DNA from: an uncultured Chryseolinea sp. | GTDB lineage: Bacteria; Bacteroidota; Bacteroidia; Cytophagales; Cyclobacteriaceae | DNA length: 23,346 bases | Assembly (NCBI GenBank): GCA_946478915.1 | Contig: CAMLER010000006.1 | Coordinates: 1 to 23,346, forward strand | Reading direction: 5' to 3' | Shown: positions 23,209 to 23,346 of the stretch, piece after piece | Numbering within the stretch: position 1 is the first letter of the stretch | Layout of the letters: the number at the start of each line of letters is the position of its first letter | Made by a program: the position numbers and the translations under genes | Notes under the pieces: generated by a model | Told to the model about the DNA's origin: nothing | Database searches by the model: none | What the model saw: the letters and a program-made list of their open reading frames with translations, nothing else

Positions 23209-23216
23209 TCGGGTGG
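23188..23216. repeat. Direct repeat across the rlmB stop codon
   Basis: GGTAATCGGGTGG occurs at 23188-23200 and again at 23204-23216 (period 16). A partial GGTAATCGG copy starts at 23181 and a variant GGTAATCGGTGG lies near 23268. The stop TAA (23206-23208) is inside the second copy. A hairpin GAGTAC-6-GTACTC (23246-23263) follows. The remaining sequence to the window end shows no gene. Confidence 0.6.
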
Positions 23217-23346
23217 CTCGATTGACTTAAGTGCGATTTGTGATCGAGTACGTAAAAGTACTCTAAAGGTAATCGGTGGTAATGTTGATCGGTACCCCAT
23301 AGCCATCGGGTCAGTTGGCTCGATTTGAGCGCGTACGATATGACAT

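Noticed and set aside
23181..23279. CRISPR-like array at the right end
   Set aside because: Units are about 13 bases with 3-base spacing and irregular later copies. There are no uniform spacers and no cas genes.

Overview
The window looks like chromosomal DNA of a Bacteroidota, most likely a Cytophagales-type bacterium. The evidence is: start sites without clear Shine-Dalgarno motifs, several TAnnTTTG -7 boxes, outer-membrane and lipoprotein genes of Bacteroidota type, a type III pantothenate kinase, and the gene run coaX / outer-membrane protein / TPR protein / lptC / CNNM-CBS protein / PpiD-like isomerase. I saw no rRNA, tRNA, CRISPR array, insertion sequence or phage gene.

Positions 1-1660 hold the start of a secreted protein with a carboxypeptidase-regulatory-like N-terminus (minus strand, cut by the window edge), a DUF2927-like surface lipoprotein and a small four-helix membrane protein. 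A structured 234-base convergent gap with a terminator follows. Positions 1891-7276 are one minus-strand operon. In transcription order it encodes a secreted GH9 glycosidase, a NodB polysaccharide deacetylase, a ROK sugar kinase, an MFS transporter and an UPF0309-type SIS-domain protein. A divergent DeoR-family regulator (7420-8160) lies across a gap with a perfect 12-bp inverted repeat. This reads as a self-contained system to release, import, phosphorylate and isomerise a sugar, perhaps an amino sugar. Its most unusual point is that the GH9 and NodB frames are joined by a -1 shift at a run of nine A with a canonical A_AAA_AAG heptamer directly before the GH9 stop. The NodB frame has no ATG of its own, so one 831-residue GH9-NodB protein is either made by frameshifting/slippage or was split by a one-base indel.

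Positions 8254-12449 hold aspartate kinase and two tandem NhaD-type Na+/H+ antiporters. The second has a hairpin that encloses its start codon. Convergent to it is a Glu/Leu/Phe/Val dehydrogenase homologue (12436-13695) that has lost both conserved active-site lysines. A 442-base gap with several inverted repeats follows.

Positions 14138-21794 form an envelope-biogenesis block: coaX, an outer-membrane beta-barrel protein, a TPR protein, lptC, a 51-residue two-helix membrane protein, a CNNM/CBS/CorC-type protein and a membrane-anchored parvulin foldase. The window ends with a DUF493 protein, pterin-4a-carbinolamine dehydratase and an RlmB-type 23S rRNA methyltransferase whose 3' end runs into a short tandem repeat. 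Strong hairpin terminators sit unusually close in front of lptC and the DUF493 gene.
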